Below, in pieces: positions 1 to 7,076 of a stretch of 20,012 nucleotides of DNA. The first letter of the stretch is position 1, and the number at the start of each line of letters is the position of its first letter. The stretch lies in contig JAYPYV010000044.1 of assembly GCA_038136035.1 (NCBI GenBank), positions 1-20,012 on the forward strand, in the 5' to 3' direction. Position numbers and translations under genes: made by a program. Source of the stretch: UBA9926 sp023261215. Lineage in GTDB: Bacteria > Pseudomonadota > Gammaproteobacteria > Pseudomonadales > Azotimanducaceae. The notes under the pieces are model-generated. The model worked only from the letters and a program-made list of their open reading frames with translations, was not told the DNA's origin and ran no database searches.

Positions 1-161
1 AGGATCGGAATTCGCCCGATGGGAGAAAATTCCTTTAACCGACCCGAAAAAAACTTGGCGAGTGGTAAATCAAAGGCCACTTCATCTTCAATGCCCATGG
101 CATAAATTTGCATCCGGATTTTTGCCGAATAGGGGCTAAGGTCGCCGGTGTAGAGCTTCAT
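1..161 (-). CDS. Glutathione S-transferase-like protein, N-terminal part (cut by window edge)
   Basis: The minus-strand frame starts at the ATG at 161-159 and runs off the left edge, giving 53 residues. It begins MKLYTGDLSPYSAKIRMQIY and ends near GRIPIL. This is the opening of a thioredoxin-fold glutathione transferase: beta strand, a loop with an S-P-Y-S-A segment where the catalytic Ser/Cys of GSTs lies, then the first helix. The R-I-P segment resembles the conserved cis-proline region (usually V-P or I-P) that contacts the glutathione backbone. GSTs conjugate or reduce substrates with glutathione in the cytosol. The C-terminal helical domain is outside the window, so class and substrate cannot be assigned. 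It diverges from the MAPEG gene at 518, another glutathione-linked family. Confidence 0.75.
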   Translation of the reverse strand, partial: MKLYTGDLSPYSAKIRMQIYAMGIEDEVAFDLPLAKFFSGRLKEFSPIGRIPI

Positions 162-517
162 GGGCAGTCTCGATCAATCGCGCTGACGCCAATGTAACAG
201 AATTACGACCCTGCGGCTGCGATTGCCCGTTAGCCACGAATCTAAAAGGACGAAATTCGTGCGCTCTGATCAGGATCAGGGCCTCGCATCTCGCGAGTCG
301 AGCAGATCTCCCCTAGGGCAAACCCTTGAGACGCCGCCCCGGGTTTACCGGCCTAGCTATGACCGGTTGCCAAGTCGCAGGCAGGCTGGGAAATATAAGT
401 GACGCAAGTCGCGGATCAGCACCTATTTCGCCATTAACAGCTAACCCAATAGCGATTCATGAGGATCTGGGTTACCTTTCTCGATCATCAGAAAAACTCA
501 ATTGAAGAGATAACATC
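162..517. other. Divergent intergenic region with a cluster of palindromes
   Basis: No convincing gene is seen in this 356-base gap between the divergent partial GST and the MAPEG gene. It should hold both promoters, but I could not fix -35/-10 boxes. Three small perfect palindromes sit close together: ACGAAATTCGT at 250-260, CTGATCAGGATCAG at 266-279 and CTCGCGAG at 290-297. They could be regulator-binding sites, but chance is not excluded. A GAAGAG stretch shortly before 518 is an acceptable ribosome binding site for the MAPEG gene. Confidence 0.4.
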
Positions 518-907
518 ATGATTACAGCGCTGTACGCCGCTTTGCTGGCCATTTTGCTTTTTGTGCTATCGATCAGAGTGATCGGACTTCGAGGTAACCC
601 TGCGTTTTCTTTCATCGCGCAAGGGAAAGGTGACGATGCATTGCTTCAGCGAGCCATCCGCGCCCATGGCAACCTCACGGAATATGCGCCAATGATGTTG
701 ATCCTCTTGGCCTTCCTTGAGCAATCAGGGACCTCAGCGATGAAGCTCCATATGCTTGCGGTTTCGTTTTTATTGGGACGGTTGATGCATGGACTCTGCA
801 TGGGGTTTATGAAATCGAACATGCCCTTGCGGGTGGGCGGCACAGCCTTGACGCTTTTTCCATTGATCATCGCCGCTGTGGCGCTTTTGATGCAGCATCT
901 TCAATAG
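518..907 (+). CDS. MAPEG family membrane protein
   Basis: This 129-residue protein is highly hydrophobic with about four membrane segments: roughly residues 3-23, a middle pair around 56-98, and 106-126. That is the size and topology of the MAPEG family (membrane-associated proteins in eicosanoid and glutathione metabolism). The diagnostic stretch is R-A-I-R-A-H-G-N-L-T-E-Y-A-P at about residues 46-59, matching the family R-x-x-R-A-H-x-N-x-x-E signature that contributes to glutathione binding in trimeric members. Bacterial homologues are mostly uncharacterised; some have glutathione transferase or peroxidase activity, so a detoxification role in the inner membrane is inferred. The ATG is preceded by a purine-rich GAAGAG ribosome binding site. 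A GST gene diverges upstream and another lies at 5109, which fits a glutathione theme without proving a shared pathway. Confidence 0.88.
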   Translation: MITALYAALLAILLFVLSIRVIGLRGNPAFSFIAQGKGDDALLQRAIRAHGNLTEYAPMMLILLAFLEQSGTSAMKLHMLAVSFLLGRLMHGLCMGFMKSNMPLRVGGTALTLFPLIIAAVALLMQHLQ

Positions 908-1130
908 GTTCACCGTGACGAGCTAACGCTGGATGGCCGCCTATTCGACTTAGACGTGTGATGGGCCAACCTGGTTGGCAAGCGCCGAGGTGGGTTCTCG
1001 GCTTCAATGTTCAAGTCTTTTGCCGGCATCAAAGCACCAAAAACCTAAAGCGTCCTGAAACGCCCACATCCTCGCGGATGCAGTCCACTTAATCTAGGTG
1101 AAATGACATTTTGTCGTATCGAGGCTTCGA

Positions 1131-2090
1131 ATGGGTCAGGTGAGCATTAACATGCGGCCGTCAGCATCGGGAGCCGAAGATATGTCTCAGCGCGTCAACA
1201 AGCATCATCATTTAATACGAACCGACCCTCATGCCCCTGAGGATCTGTCTCCAAAAGACCGCCTGGCACGCTTAACCGAGAAGAAAATGCACGGGATCGC
1301 TTTTAGTGCCTACACCAAGGACCAAAAGCCCGGTGATCAATTGGGTCAGGCGCAAATCAACCGGCGCCTCGGCATCCTCGCACATCAATTCAATTGGGTT
1401 CGATCGTTCTCTACAACAGAAGGCAACGAACTGATTCCCCGTGCGGCAAAAGCCTTTGGACTCCAGACGCTCACGGGTGCCTGGCTCGGTCGCGACCCAG
1501 CGAAGAACCGCGCAGAGATCGATCAATTGGTTGCACTCGCTGACGAAGGGGTCGTCGATATTGCAGCTTGTGGCAACGAAGTCTTGTACCGAGGTGATTT
1601 GGATGAAGGCGCCCTGCTCGACTACATGGCGGAATTAAGAGATCGTCTTCCGAGCCATATCCCAATCGGTTATGTCGATGCTTACTATGAGTTCGAGGAT
1701 CGACCCGCCCTTGTTGCAGCATCCGACGTCTTGCTCATTAACTGCTACCCCTTCTGGGAGGGCTGCGCACTGCCTTATGCCATTCTCTACATGCAGGACA
1801 TGTATCGCCGCGTCAAAAGAATCGCTCAAGACAAACGCGTCATCATCTCTGAAACTGGCTGGCCAACTGCAGGAGGCGCGTTTTATGGCGCTGAGTCGTC
1901 AATGGAGGGCGCACTGGACTACTTCCTGCGGGCGATGGAATGGGCATCGGAGGAAAATATTGAGATGTTTTACTTCTCCTCTTTTGATGAGGCTTGGAAA
2001 GTTGCCTCAGAGGCTGGCGAAGGTGCGGTGGGGGCACATTGGGGCTTATGGGACGAGGACGAAATCTTCAAATACGCGCAGCTCGCCTAG
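1131..2090 (+). CDS. Glycoside hydrolase family 17 (beta-1,3-glucanase type), first of a tandem pair
   Basis: This 319-residue protein carries a GH17-like TIM barrel from about residue 53 (M-H-G-I-A-F) to the C-terminus. The acid/base glutamate is in C-G-N-E-V (E150) and the nucleophile in S-E-T-G-W-P-T (E241); both match the GH17 G-N-E and E-T/S-G-W-P signatures. GH17 enzymes cleave or transglycosylate beta-1,3-glucans such as laminarin. The first 52 residues are polar, with no signal peptide or membrane helix, so the enzyme appears cytoplasmic and may act on imported oligosaccharides (inference). GAGG at 1121-1124 supports the start at 1131. A second in-frame ATG at 1182, with GGGAG at 1169-1173, would remove 17 residues and is also possible. 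A divergent GH17 follows 14 bases after the stop, so the two are probably co-transcribed. Confidence 0.9.
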   Translation: MGQVSINMRPSASGAEDMSQRVNKHHHLIRTDPHAPEDLSPKDRLARLTEKKMHGIAFSAYTKDQKPGDQLGQAQINRRLGILAHQFNWVRSFSTTEGNELIPRAAKAFGLQTLTGAWLGRDPAKNRAEIDQLVALADEGVVDIAACGNEVLYRGDLDEGALLDYMAELRDRLPSHIPIGYVDAYYEFEDRPALVAASDVLLINCYPFWEGCALPYAILYMQDMYRRVKRIAQDKRVIISETGWPTAGGAFYGAESSMEGALDYFLRAMEWASEENIEMFYFSSFDEAWKVASEAGEGAVGAHWGLWDEDEIFKYAQLA

Positions 2091-2104
2091 ATCTCGCCCC
2101 CGCC

Positions 2105-3010
2105 ATGTCCTTTAAGCGCGCCATCTGCTACTCCGGCTTTCGGGATGGACAGAGCCCGGATCTCGGCATTTATCCATCGGTCGCAGAGATCAGGGCCGAC
2201 CTACATCTGCTCAAGAGCCAGTGGACCGCACTCAGGCTTTATGCGTGCGATGTTCATGCAGAGCGCGTGCTTCAAGTCATTCAAAGCGACGAACTGCCCT
2301 TTCAGGTCATGCTCGGCGCCTACGTGGCGGCGGAAGTCAGTAACCCTCTCTGCCCTTGGGGGGGCGAACATGATCCGTCCGTTCTCCAAGAGAACAAACG
2401 TTCGAATCAACTCGAACTCGCGAGAGCCGCGCAGTGGGCTAACGAGTATCCTGACATTGTGAACATCGTGTCAGTTGGCAACGAGGCCACGGTCGATTGG
2501 ACGGACCACCTGGTTGAGCCCGAAACCATTCAGCAATATGCGGTCAACCTTCAGTCTTCGATCAAACAGCCTGTGACCTTTTGTGAGAACTACGTGCCTT
2601 GGTTGACGAAATTAGAGCCGCTGGCCGAGCAACTTGACCTCATAGCCATCCACACTTACCCGGTCTGGGAATTTAAAGGCATCGAGGAGGCGCTCGCCTA
2701 TACGATCGCAAACTACGAAGCCGTACGGAGCAAGTACCCTCACAAGTCGGTCATCATCACGGAGGCGGGCTGGGCCACCGCATCCAACGGCCGGGGGATC
2801 CCGCCTGAGAACGTGAGCGAGCAGGCACAACGCGAGTATCTTGTGCAGTTACTTGGCTGGGCAAAAAAACAAAACGTGCTGGTTTACATCTTCGAAGCAT
2901 TCGATGAGAACTGGAAAGGCTCAGACCATCCCCTGGAACCAGAAAAGCACTGGGGGCTCTATACCGCAGCACGCCAACCCAAACCCGTGGTGGCTGCGAT
3001 CGCGCGCTAG
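2105..3010 (+). CDS. Glycoside hydrolase family 17 (beta-1,3-glucanase type), second of a tandem pair
   Basis: This 301-residue protein has a second GH17 catalytic domain covering nearly the whole chain. Acid/base: V-G-N-E-A (E127). Nucleophile: I-T-E-A-G-W-A-T (E220), where alanine stands in for the usual proline. A W-E-F segment and the terminal H-W-G-L-Y near residue 284 resemble equivalent stretches of the upstream GH17, but overall identity looks low, so this is an old duplication or independent recruitment rather than a recent copy. No signal peptide is present. The frame is open back to 1994, inside the upstream gene, but ATG 2105 places the start just after that stop and directly before the first barrel strand; no strong ribosome binding site is visible, so translational coupling is plausible. 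Predicted role: hydrolysis or transglycosylation of beta-1,3-gluco-oligosaccharides in the cytoplasm. Confidence 0.88.
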   Translation: MSFKRAICYSGFRDGQSPDLGIYPSVAEIRADLHLLKSQWTALRLYACDVHAERVLQVIQSDELPFQVMLGAYVAAEVSNPLCPWGGEHDPSVLQENKRSNQLELARAAQWANEYPDIVNIVSVGNEATVDWTDHLVEPETIQQYAVNLQSSIKQPVTFCENYVPWLTKLEPLAEQLDLIAIHTYPVWEFKGIEEALAYTIANYEAVRSKYPHKSVIITEAGWATASNGRGIPPENVSEQAQREYLVQLLGWAKKQNVLVYIFEAFDENWKGSDHPLEPEKHWGLYTAARQPKPVVAAIAR

Positions 3011-3120
3011 GTTGGGCCTAAGCACTGCGGACACGATCTCTCGGACAACTGAGGATAGTTACGGCGCGCCGGAAGCGATCAGGCATCACCTCTTGCAACA
3101 GGCACCTCAATCATGTGCAC

Positions 3121-3144
3121 GCCTCTCGCCTAGGAAGCGAAGGC
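3121..3144. terminator. Possible hairpin between convergent genes (weak)
   Basis: Between the GH17 stop (3010) and the phosphotransferase stop (3161), 3121-3129 can pair with 3137-3144. This gives eight base pairs with one bulged C at 3125 and a seven-base loop. No T-run follows on either strand, so it is not a classic intrinsic terminator. It may be a factor-dependent site or chance. Confidence 0.2.
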
Positions 3145-3160
3145 CAACCAAACAACTCGC

Positions 3161-4135
3161 TCACGCACCAAGCCGCGCCATCGTGTCGGCGAGCATTGCG
3201 CGCCCCAAGTCGCGAACATGATCGTTATCGTAATGTCGGTAAGCGCACTCAACGATCATCACTAGGGCGAGATAGAGTGAATAGAGATCCCGCCGACGCT
3301 CTTCGGCCACAGTAAAATCCGTCCACCCATAGCCTACCAACTGCCTTTGGCCGCTCTCACCTAACGCCCGCCGAAACTGGAGCTCCATTAAAGGGTCCCC
3401 CCAAAGCGCGCGTTCAAAATCGATAATGCCGCAGACTCGATCACCCTGAATAAACAGATTCAAGTTCCACGCATCCCAATGAACCAGGCACGGCTTCGTC
3501 ACCTCATCAAGCGTTTCCATATGACGATCAAGCACGGCCCGAATTTCGTCATGGCTAAAATCCATGGCCACCTGCTTGCGCTTACCATCCTCCAGTACCG
3601 CGTCAAAGATTTTGCTGAACGCCTCTCGCCAACTCTCTGCCCGAAGGGCTGGGTTGCCCTCAAAACCAAAAAAAGTCCCTTCAAATGCATTGATCCATCT
3701 GATGATCTGACCCGTGTGGTGATCCACGCTCGCCTCGACTGCTTCAGGCAAACCCTCTTTCACACGCCCGAGATTCTGGCCAGGCATCATCTCCATAAAA
3801 AAGTAATCGGCATCGCACAGTGTCCTGCTCGTGTCCACAAAGAAAATCTCAGGCACAGGAATCGATGGGTTGCTTGTGACAAGACGCATCATGGCGATTT
3901 CTGTTGCCATCATGTTCTTCTCGTAAGTCATGACCTCCGCGTCTGCAGGGGGCGCAATTTTGAGCACCACGCTTCGTCCATTGTTAAGCGAGACCGAATA
4001 AGAGGCATTGAACCAACCATCTGTCATCTCAGCGATCGCATCCTCAGCGTCTGAGACTGTCAAACCAGGGAAAGCACGCTCAGTCATCAAGGTGATTTGC
4101 TGACGGGTTTGCTTGTTTTTTGTTTTGGCTTCCAT
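3161..4135 (-). CDS. APH-family phosphotransferase (aminoglycoside phosphotransferase fold)
   Basis: From the ATG at 4135 this is a 324-residue protein of the APH/choline-kinase-like fold. V-V-L-K-I (K59) is the ATP-binding lysine and E79 its likely partner on the C helix. The catalytic loop is H-W-D-A-W-N-L-N (H219, D221, N226), matching the H-x-D-x-x-x-x-N Brenner motif. I-I-D-F-E (D239) is the metal-binding DFE/D-x-D element. It should phosphorylate a hydroxyl of a small molecule; the true substrate cannot be read from sequence, and there is no reason to call it a resistance gene. The frame is open upstream to 4231, overlapping the methyltransferase end, but those residues are basic and non-conserved, so 4135 is preferred. 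It lies 50 bases downstream of the DUF938 methyltransferase on the same strand, probably in one transcript. Confidence 0.87.
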   Translation of the reverse strand: MEAKTKNKQTRQQITLMTERAFPGLTVSDAEDAIAEMTDGWFNASYSVSLNNGRSVVLKIAPPADAEVMTYEKNMMATEIAMMRLVTSNPSIPVPEIFFVDTSRTLCDADYFFMEMMPGQNLGRVKEGLPEAVEASVDHHTGQIIRWINAFEGTFFGFEGNPALRAESWREAFSKIFDAVLEDGKRKQVAMDFSHDEIRAVLDRHMETLDEVTKPCLVHWDAWNLNLFIQGDRVCGIIDFERALWGDPLMELQFRRALGESGQRQLVGYGWTDFTVAEERRRDLYSLYLALVMIVECAYRHYDNDHVRDLGRAMLADTMARLGA

Positions 4136-4185
4136 TCGCCGATTAGACCACGGAACAGACGTCAGGGCGCTGCGTGGCTTGCCTC

Positions 4186-4797
4186 TCACTGAGCCACAGA
4201 GCCTTCGGGCACACGACGAAATACGAGACATTGATTATTGGCTGGCATGGGCTGATCTTGAATGAAGGCGAGCCCTGCGCCTCGCGCGTGATCGCAAACC
4301 CATTCAAAATCCCGAATCCCGCTGTCGCCGTCTCGCGCTTTTAAGGAGGCATCGAACACTTCGTTAGAAGGCGTGGTGAAGTTGCCGTTGTATTTGAAGG
4401 GGCCATAACAAATCAGCAGGCCCCCAGCCTTCAGCACCTGACCCGCACCCGCAATTAACCTCGTACCCAGTGCGACACTCACAATATGTAGCACGTTTGC
4501 GGAATACACCGCATCAAACGACTGGGCTGGCCAAGCCTTGTCCTCAAGATCAAGTGTCACGGGCAATAGAACGTTCGCCCCACCGTAGGTCTCGATATTG
4601 CGCGTTAAGGTCGACAGCATTGAGGGACGCTCCGAGGGTTGCCAGCGGAGCCCTGACATCGCGGCCGAAAAATAAATAGCGTGTTGTCCTGAGCCACTGC
4701 CCACTTCGAGTACAGAACCGTTCTGGGGGAGTAACGTGCGCAGGAGCTCTAATATGGGCGCTTTATTGTTATCTGCGGCTTGAGAAAAATGTTCCAT
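4186..4797 (-). CDS. DUF938 family SAM-dependent methyltransferase
   Basis: This protein has 203 residues from the ATG at 4797; a GTG at 4812 would add five. It fits the DUF938 family (PF06080) along its full length: a start F-S-Q-A-A-D-N-N-K-A-P-I-L, the SAM-binding motif V-L-E-V-G-S-G-S-G-Q-H-A at 29-40, a W-Q-P-S segment near 52-55, then S-A-N-V-L-H-I and Y-G-P-F, and near the C-terminus M-P-A-N-N followed by L-V-F-R-R. These positions are characteristic of DUF938 proteins, common in proteobacteria and with animal relatives. The substrate is not known to me, so only methyl transfer from S-adenosylmethionine in the cytosol can be proposed. It is the first gene of a likely two-gene minus-strand unit with the APH-like kinase. 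No strong ribosome binding site is visible before either start. Confidence 0.88.
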   Translation of the reverse strand: MEHFSQAADNNKAPILELLRTLLPQNGSVLEVGSGSGQHAIYFSAAMSGLRWQPSERPSMLSTLTRNIETYGGANVLLPVTLDLEDKAWPAQSFDAVYSANVLHIVSVALGTRLIAGAGQVLKAGGLLICYGPFKYNGNFTTPSNEVFDASLKARDGDSGIRDFEWVCDHARGAGLAFIQDQPMPANNQCLVFRRVPEGSVAQ

Positions 4798-4812
4798 AGT
4801 CGATGAGTTCAC

Positions 4813-5108
4813 ATGGGTTCGGGTGCAAGCGTCAGCCTATCAATATTTCAAGGATTCAGGACAAAGGTTCAAGTATTCGGTTGATCGCTTCCAACCTGAC
4901 TCGCTTCACTCAATTTCGACGATTGACCGAACAGGCCTTACTTGATCGATGGACTTCTATCCAGATTTTGGCACGCGCCCGTCGGTAAGCGCCTCTTTAA
5001 ACCAATCCCCGATTCAGGATGTGAATAACCCTCTTCATCAGTCTTCTTCTTTTGCTAAGCTCGACAGTCTCATCCTTTTGCCCAAGCACCGCATCACGGG
5101 AGGCGCGC
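4813..5108. other. Divergent intergenic region, no gene seen
   Basis: These 296 bases between the divergent methyltransferase and glutathione transferase should hold both promoters. Short frames here show no family signature. I could not place promoter boxes with confidence. The last bases contain the GGGAGG ribosome binding site (5098-5103) of the glutathione transferase. Confidence 0.3.
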
Positions 5109-5849
5109 ATGCTCGATCTACACTATTGGCCAACGCCAAACGGTAAGAAAGTCACCATCCAGTTAGAAGAATGCGAGCTGGATTACAACGTTGTTGAATG
5201 CAACATCGGCAAGGGCGATCAGTTCACCGATGACTTTCTCAGCATCAACCCCAACAACCGCATGCCCGCCCTGGTTGACCATGACCCGGCGGATGGGCAA
5301 GGCCCACTCTCAGTGTTTGAGTCTGGCGCCATCATGCTCTACATCGCTGAAAAAACTGGCAAATTCATGCCCAGCGACCCACGCGGTAAGTTCAATGTGA
5401 TTCAGTGGGTGATGTGGCAGATGGCAAACCAGGGGCCCAAAACGGGTGAATGTGGCCACTTCAGGCGCCTGGGTGATGATGCGGGCGATCAGACTTACGC
5501 CATCACTCGCTTCACCGATGAGGTAAACCGATTCTATGGCGTGCTCAACAATCAACTCTATCAGCAACGCTATCTCTGCGGCGATGAGTACACCATTGCC
5601 GATATGATCTGCTATCCCTGGACGGTGAATTGGGCTGGTCAAGGCCAAGACATCAATGAATTCAGATACTTCAAGCGCTGGTTCGAAGAATTAAGCGAAC
5701 GTCCCGCAGTCCAGCGAGGTATGGCCGTGGGTGCAAACATGCAAAACGATTACTCAACGATGTCAAAGGAAGAAGTCGCTGCGCTGAGAGCCTTGTTGTA
5801 CAACCAAAGGGCTCGGCCGGCACCCGACACTGGCGGCTTGGACGCTTAA
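5109..5849 (+). CDS. Nu-class glutathione S-transferase (YfcG/YghU-like)
   Basis: This 246-residue cytosolic glutathione transferase resembles E. coli YfcG and YghU. The N-terminal thioredoxin domain has L-D-L-H-Y-W-P-T-P-N-G-K-K, with Thr9 and Asn11 in the positions that bind glutathione or its disulfide in Nu-class enzymes. N-P-N-N-R-M-P-A-L-V-D (48-57) holds the cis-proline and F-E-S-G-A-I (70-75) the SNAIL/TRAIL-type Glu-Ser pair. The C-terminal helical domain includes the conserved Y-T-I-A-D folding motif. Characterised relatives show disulfide-bond reductase and peroxide-linked activity, so a thiol-redox or detoxification role is likely. The frame is open upstream to 5052, but ATG 5109 directly precedes the first beta strand and has GGGAGG at 5098-5103, five bases away, so it is clearly the start. 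A stable inverted repeat spans the stop codon. Confidence 0.92.
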   Translation: MLDLHYWPTPNGKKVTIQLEECELDYNVVECNIGKGDQFTDDFLSINPNNRMPALVDHDPADGQGPLSVFESGAIMLYIAEKTGKFMPSDPRGKFNVIQWVMWQMANQGPKTGECGHFRRLGDDAGDQTYAITRFTDEVNRFYGVLNNQLYQQRYLCGDEYTIADMICYPWTVNWAGQGQDINEFRYFKRWFEELSERPAVQRGMAVGANMQNDYSTMSKEEVAALRALLYNQRARPAPDTGGLDA

Positions 5850-5857
5850 CAAGCCGC
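5833..5857 (+). terminator. Inverted repeat across the GST stop codon, possible transcript-end hairpin
   Basis: GCGGCTTG at 5833-5840 and CAAGCCGC at 5850-5857 form a perfect eight-base-pair, GC-rich stem with a nine-base loop that contains the TAA stop (5847-5849). There is no T-run directly after it; the nearest is GGTTTTTG about 20 bases on. It could stabilise the 3' end or mark termination, but it is not a textbook intrinsic terminator. Confidence 0.35.
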
Positions 5858-6363
5858 GAGCGCGCCACAATGCGAACGGTTTTTGTTCAGCGGAACGTCG
5901 TGCGCTATAGAACACAATACCTATTGCCAAGCGTCGCGTGATTGCGACACTCGATCATAGCGATGTGGCCATTCGTTCATTGTGCCAGGGGGCAGATTCG
6001 GTGGTCGGCGCCGCCGGCATCATGACGCCAGGACCAAACCAGGTGCCGCAACCGCAGCCAAAGCCGTTGGCGCGCTCAAAGGATGAGAAAGCCCCTACCT
6101 CGAGCAGCTGCCAGAGTCAGCGGGACTCGCGCCTTGACAGGTCCACGAGCAAACGGAAACAACCGCTCATGATTCCGACTTTTCGCAAAGGCAATGCAGG
6201 CCTTGGTTCTCAGATTGCGGCATGAATGACGCCGGAGGCAGACCCAGCAGAATCGATAGAAGGAATCATCCCAGCTTCCACTATCCAATCGAGCGGGCGG
6301 CTCACGCCTGACGGCCCAAAGGCGTCAGTATCGGCAAAAATCGAGTCGCGACGAACGGCGCAC
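5850..6363. other. 514-base stretch without a recognisable gene
   Basis: This gap lies between the GST stop and the cupin stop (convergent). A plus-strand frame from GTG 5938 is open to 6792 except for one TGA at 6223-6225, which is immediately followed by ATG. The translated product has no recognisable motif, is rich in Ser, Pro, Arg and Gln, and its second half is antisense to the cupin. I see no family match on either strand. It may be a decayed gene, 3' untranslated sequence or plain spacer. Confidence 0.35.
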
Positions 6364-6717
6364 TCAGCTCGGACGATTCATCACTCGAAGATACTTCAGC
6401 TTGGTCTTCCCTTTGTTGATCACCCGATGGAAAACCCCCGCATGGACAGTCACGATGTCTTGAGGGCTTACCGTGATAACTTCCTCTTTTTCACCTTGCC
6501 CTTCGTCAGGATGCCTGAGATACATTTCGCCAGTACCCTGAGTGAAGAAGAAGATTTCATCTTGCATGGTGTGCTTATGGCCATTGGTTTGCCGTTCAGG
6601 AAAAAGATGGCTGCTGCTCAGCACGAGATGATCGCCAACGTAATTGTCTTTAACGGTATAGCTATCAGTCTCCTTGGTGATATGCCCACCAATGTCGTCG
6701 AACTCTTCTTTACTCAT
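6364..6717 (-). CDS. Small single-domain cupin protein
   Basis: This 117-residue protein has a single cupin barrel. Motif 1 is G-H-K-H-T-M-Q-D-E with a glycine seven residues after the Glu, giving the classic H-x-H-x4-E-x6-G arrangement; H47, H49 and E54 are predicted metal ligands. Motif 2 is H-A-G-V-F-H-R-V-I-N, where H97 is the fourth ligand and the usual P of P-x-G is replaced by His (H92). It should therefore bind a divalent metal. Single-domain cupins include dioxygenases, isomerases and sugar or ligand-binding regulators, and the function cannot be narrowed further. The start is ATG 6717 rather than the in-frame GTG at 6723, because the AAAGGGGGG ribosome binding site at 6727-6735 is correctly spaced for the ATG and too close to the GTG. 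It appears monocistronic. Confidence 0.85.
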   Translation of the reverse strand: MSKEEFDDIGGHITKETDSYTVKDNYVGDHLVLSSSHLFPERQTNGHKHTMQDEIFFFTQGTGEMYLRHPDEGQGEKEEVITVSPQDIVTVHAGVFHRVINKGKTKLKYLRVMNRPS

Positions 6718-7076
6718 ATGCACCGACCCCCCTTTCGCGCTGTCGAACCCTATACTCGAACACTCATGCCTACTGGCAAGCCCTCAATTTAGCACGCCTG
6801 CTTCATTTGCTTGAGCATCACTTGAATCCAAGCATACCCTCGAGTCGACACGAGCGATAGCGACCAACTCACTCCAGTTTCACCCTTGTAGACATCATCT
6901 AAACAAAAACTGAGCACGCTTTCGCGCCCTTGAAGGCTGATCCTTTGAGGCAAATCATTTTGTTGCTTCTCGAGTCATCACTTGAATGACGAAAAAGCAT
7001 CAGAGACCATCGCATTTCGCCGGCTTCTTAACTTGCGTATAGTCCTGCTTAGTCCAACATTTTTTGACGAAACGCC
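6718..7076. other. Divergent intergenic region with a short direct repeat
   Basis: This gap lies between the divergent cupin and DUF4153 genes. It contains an exact 12-base direct repeat, CATCACTTGAAT, at 6816-6827 and 6976-6987. The first copy lies inside a small inverted repeat (GCTTG...CAAGC, 6809-6832). TATAGT at 7038-7043 is a fair -10 hexamer for the DUF4153 gene, but no good -35 is present at the right distance. No gene is seen. Confidence 0.35.
6727..6735 (-). promoter_or_regulatory. Ribosome binding site of the cupin gene
   Basis: On the minus strand this reads AAAGGGGGG. It sits nine bases before ATG 6717 but only three before GTG 6723, which decides the start in favour of the ATG. 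Confidence 0.6.

Noticed and set aside
1067..1080. CATCC/GGATG hairpin upstream of the first GH17
   Set aside because: It is a five-base-pair stem with no T-run and no conserved context; too short to call a terminator or riboswitch.
1994..2104. Upstream part of the second GH17 frame overlapping the first GH17
   Set aside because: It overlaps the conserved end of the first enzyme; the catalytic domain begins right after ATG 2105.
3479..4054. 191-codon plus-strand open frame
   Set aside because: It is antisense to the APH-fold phosphotransferase, which has clear catalytic motifs; the plus-strand product has no recognisable features.
3161..4135. Antibiotic-resistance gene reading of the APH-fold protein
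   Set aside because: The fold is shared by many metabolic kinases, and nothing in the sequence or context points to aminoglycosides.
6226..6792. 188-codon plus-strand open frame
   Set aside because: It covers the cupin gene in antisense. The cupin has intact metal-binding motifs and a ribosome binding site.
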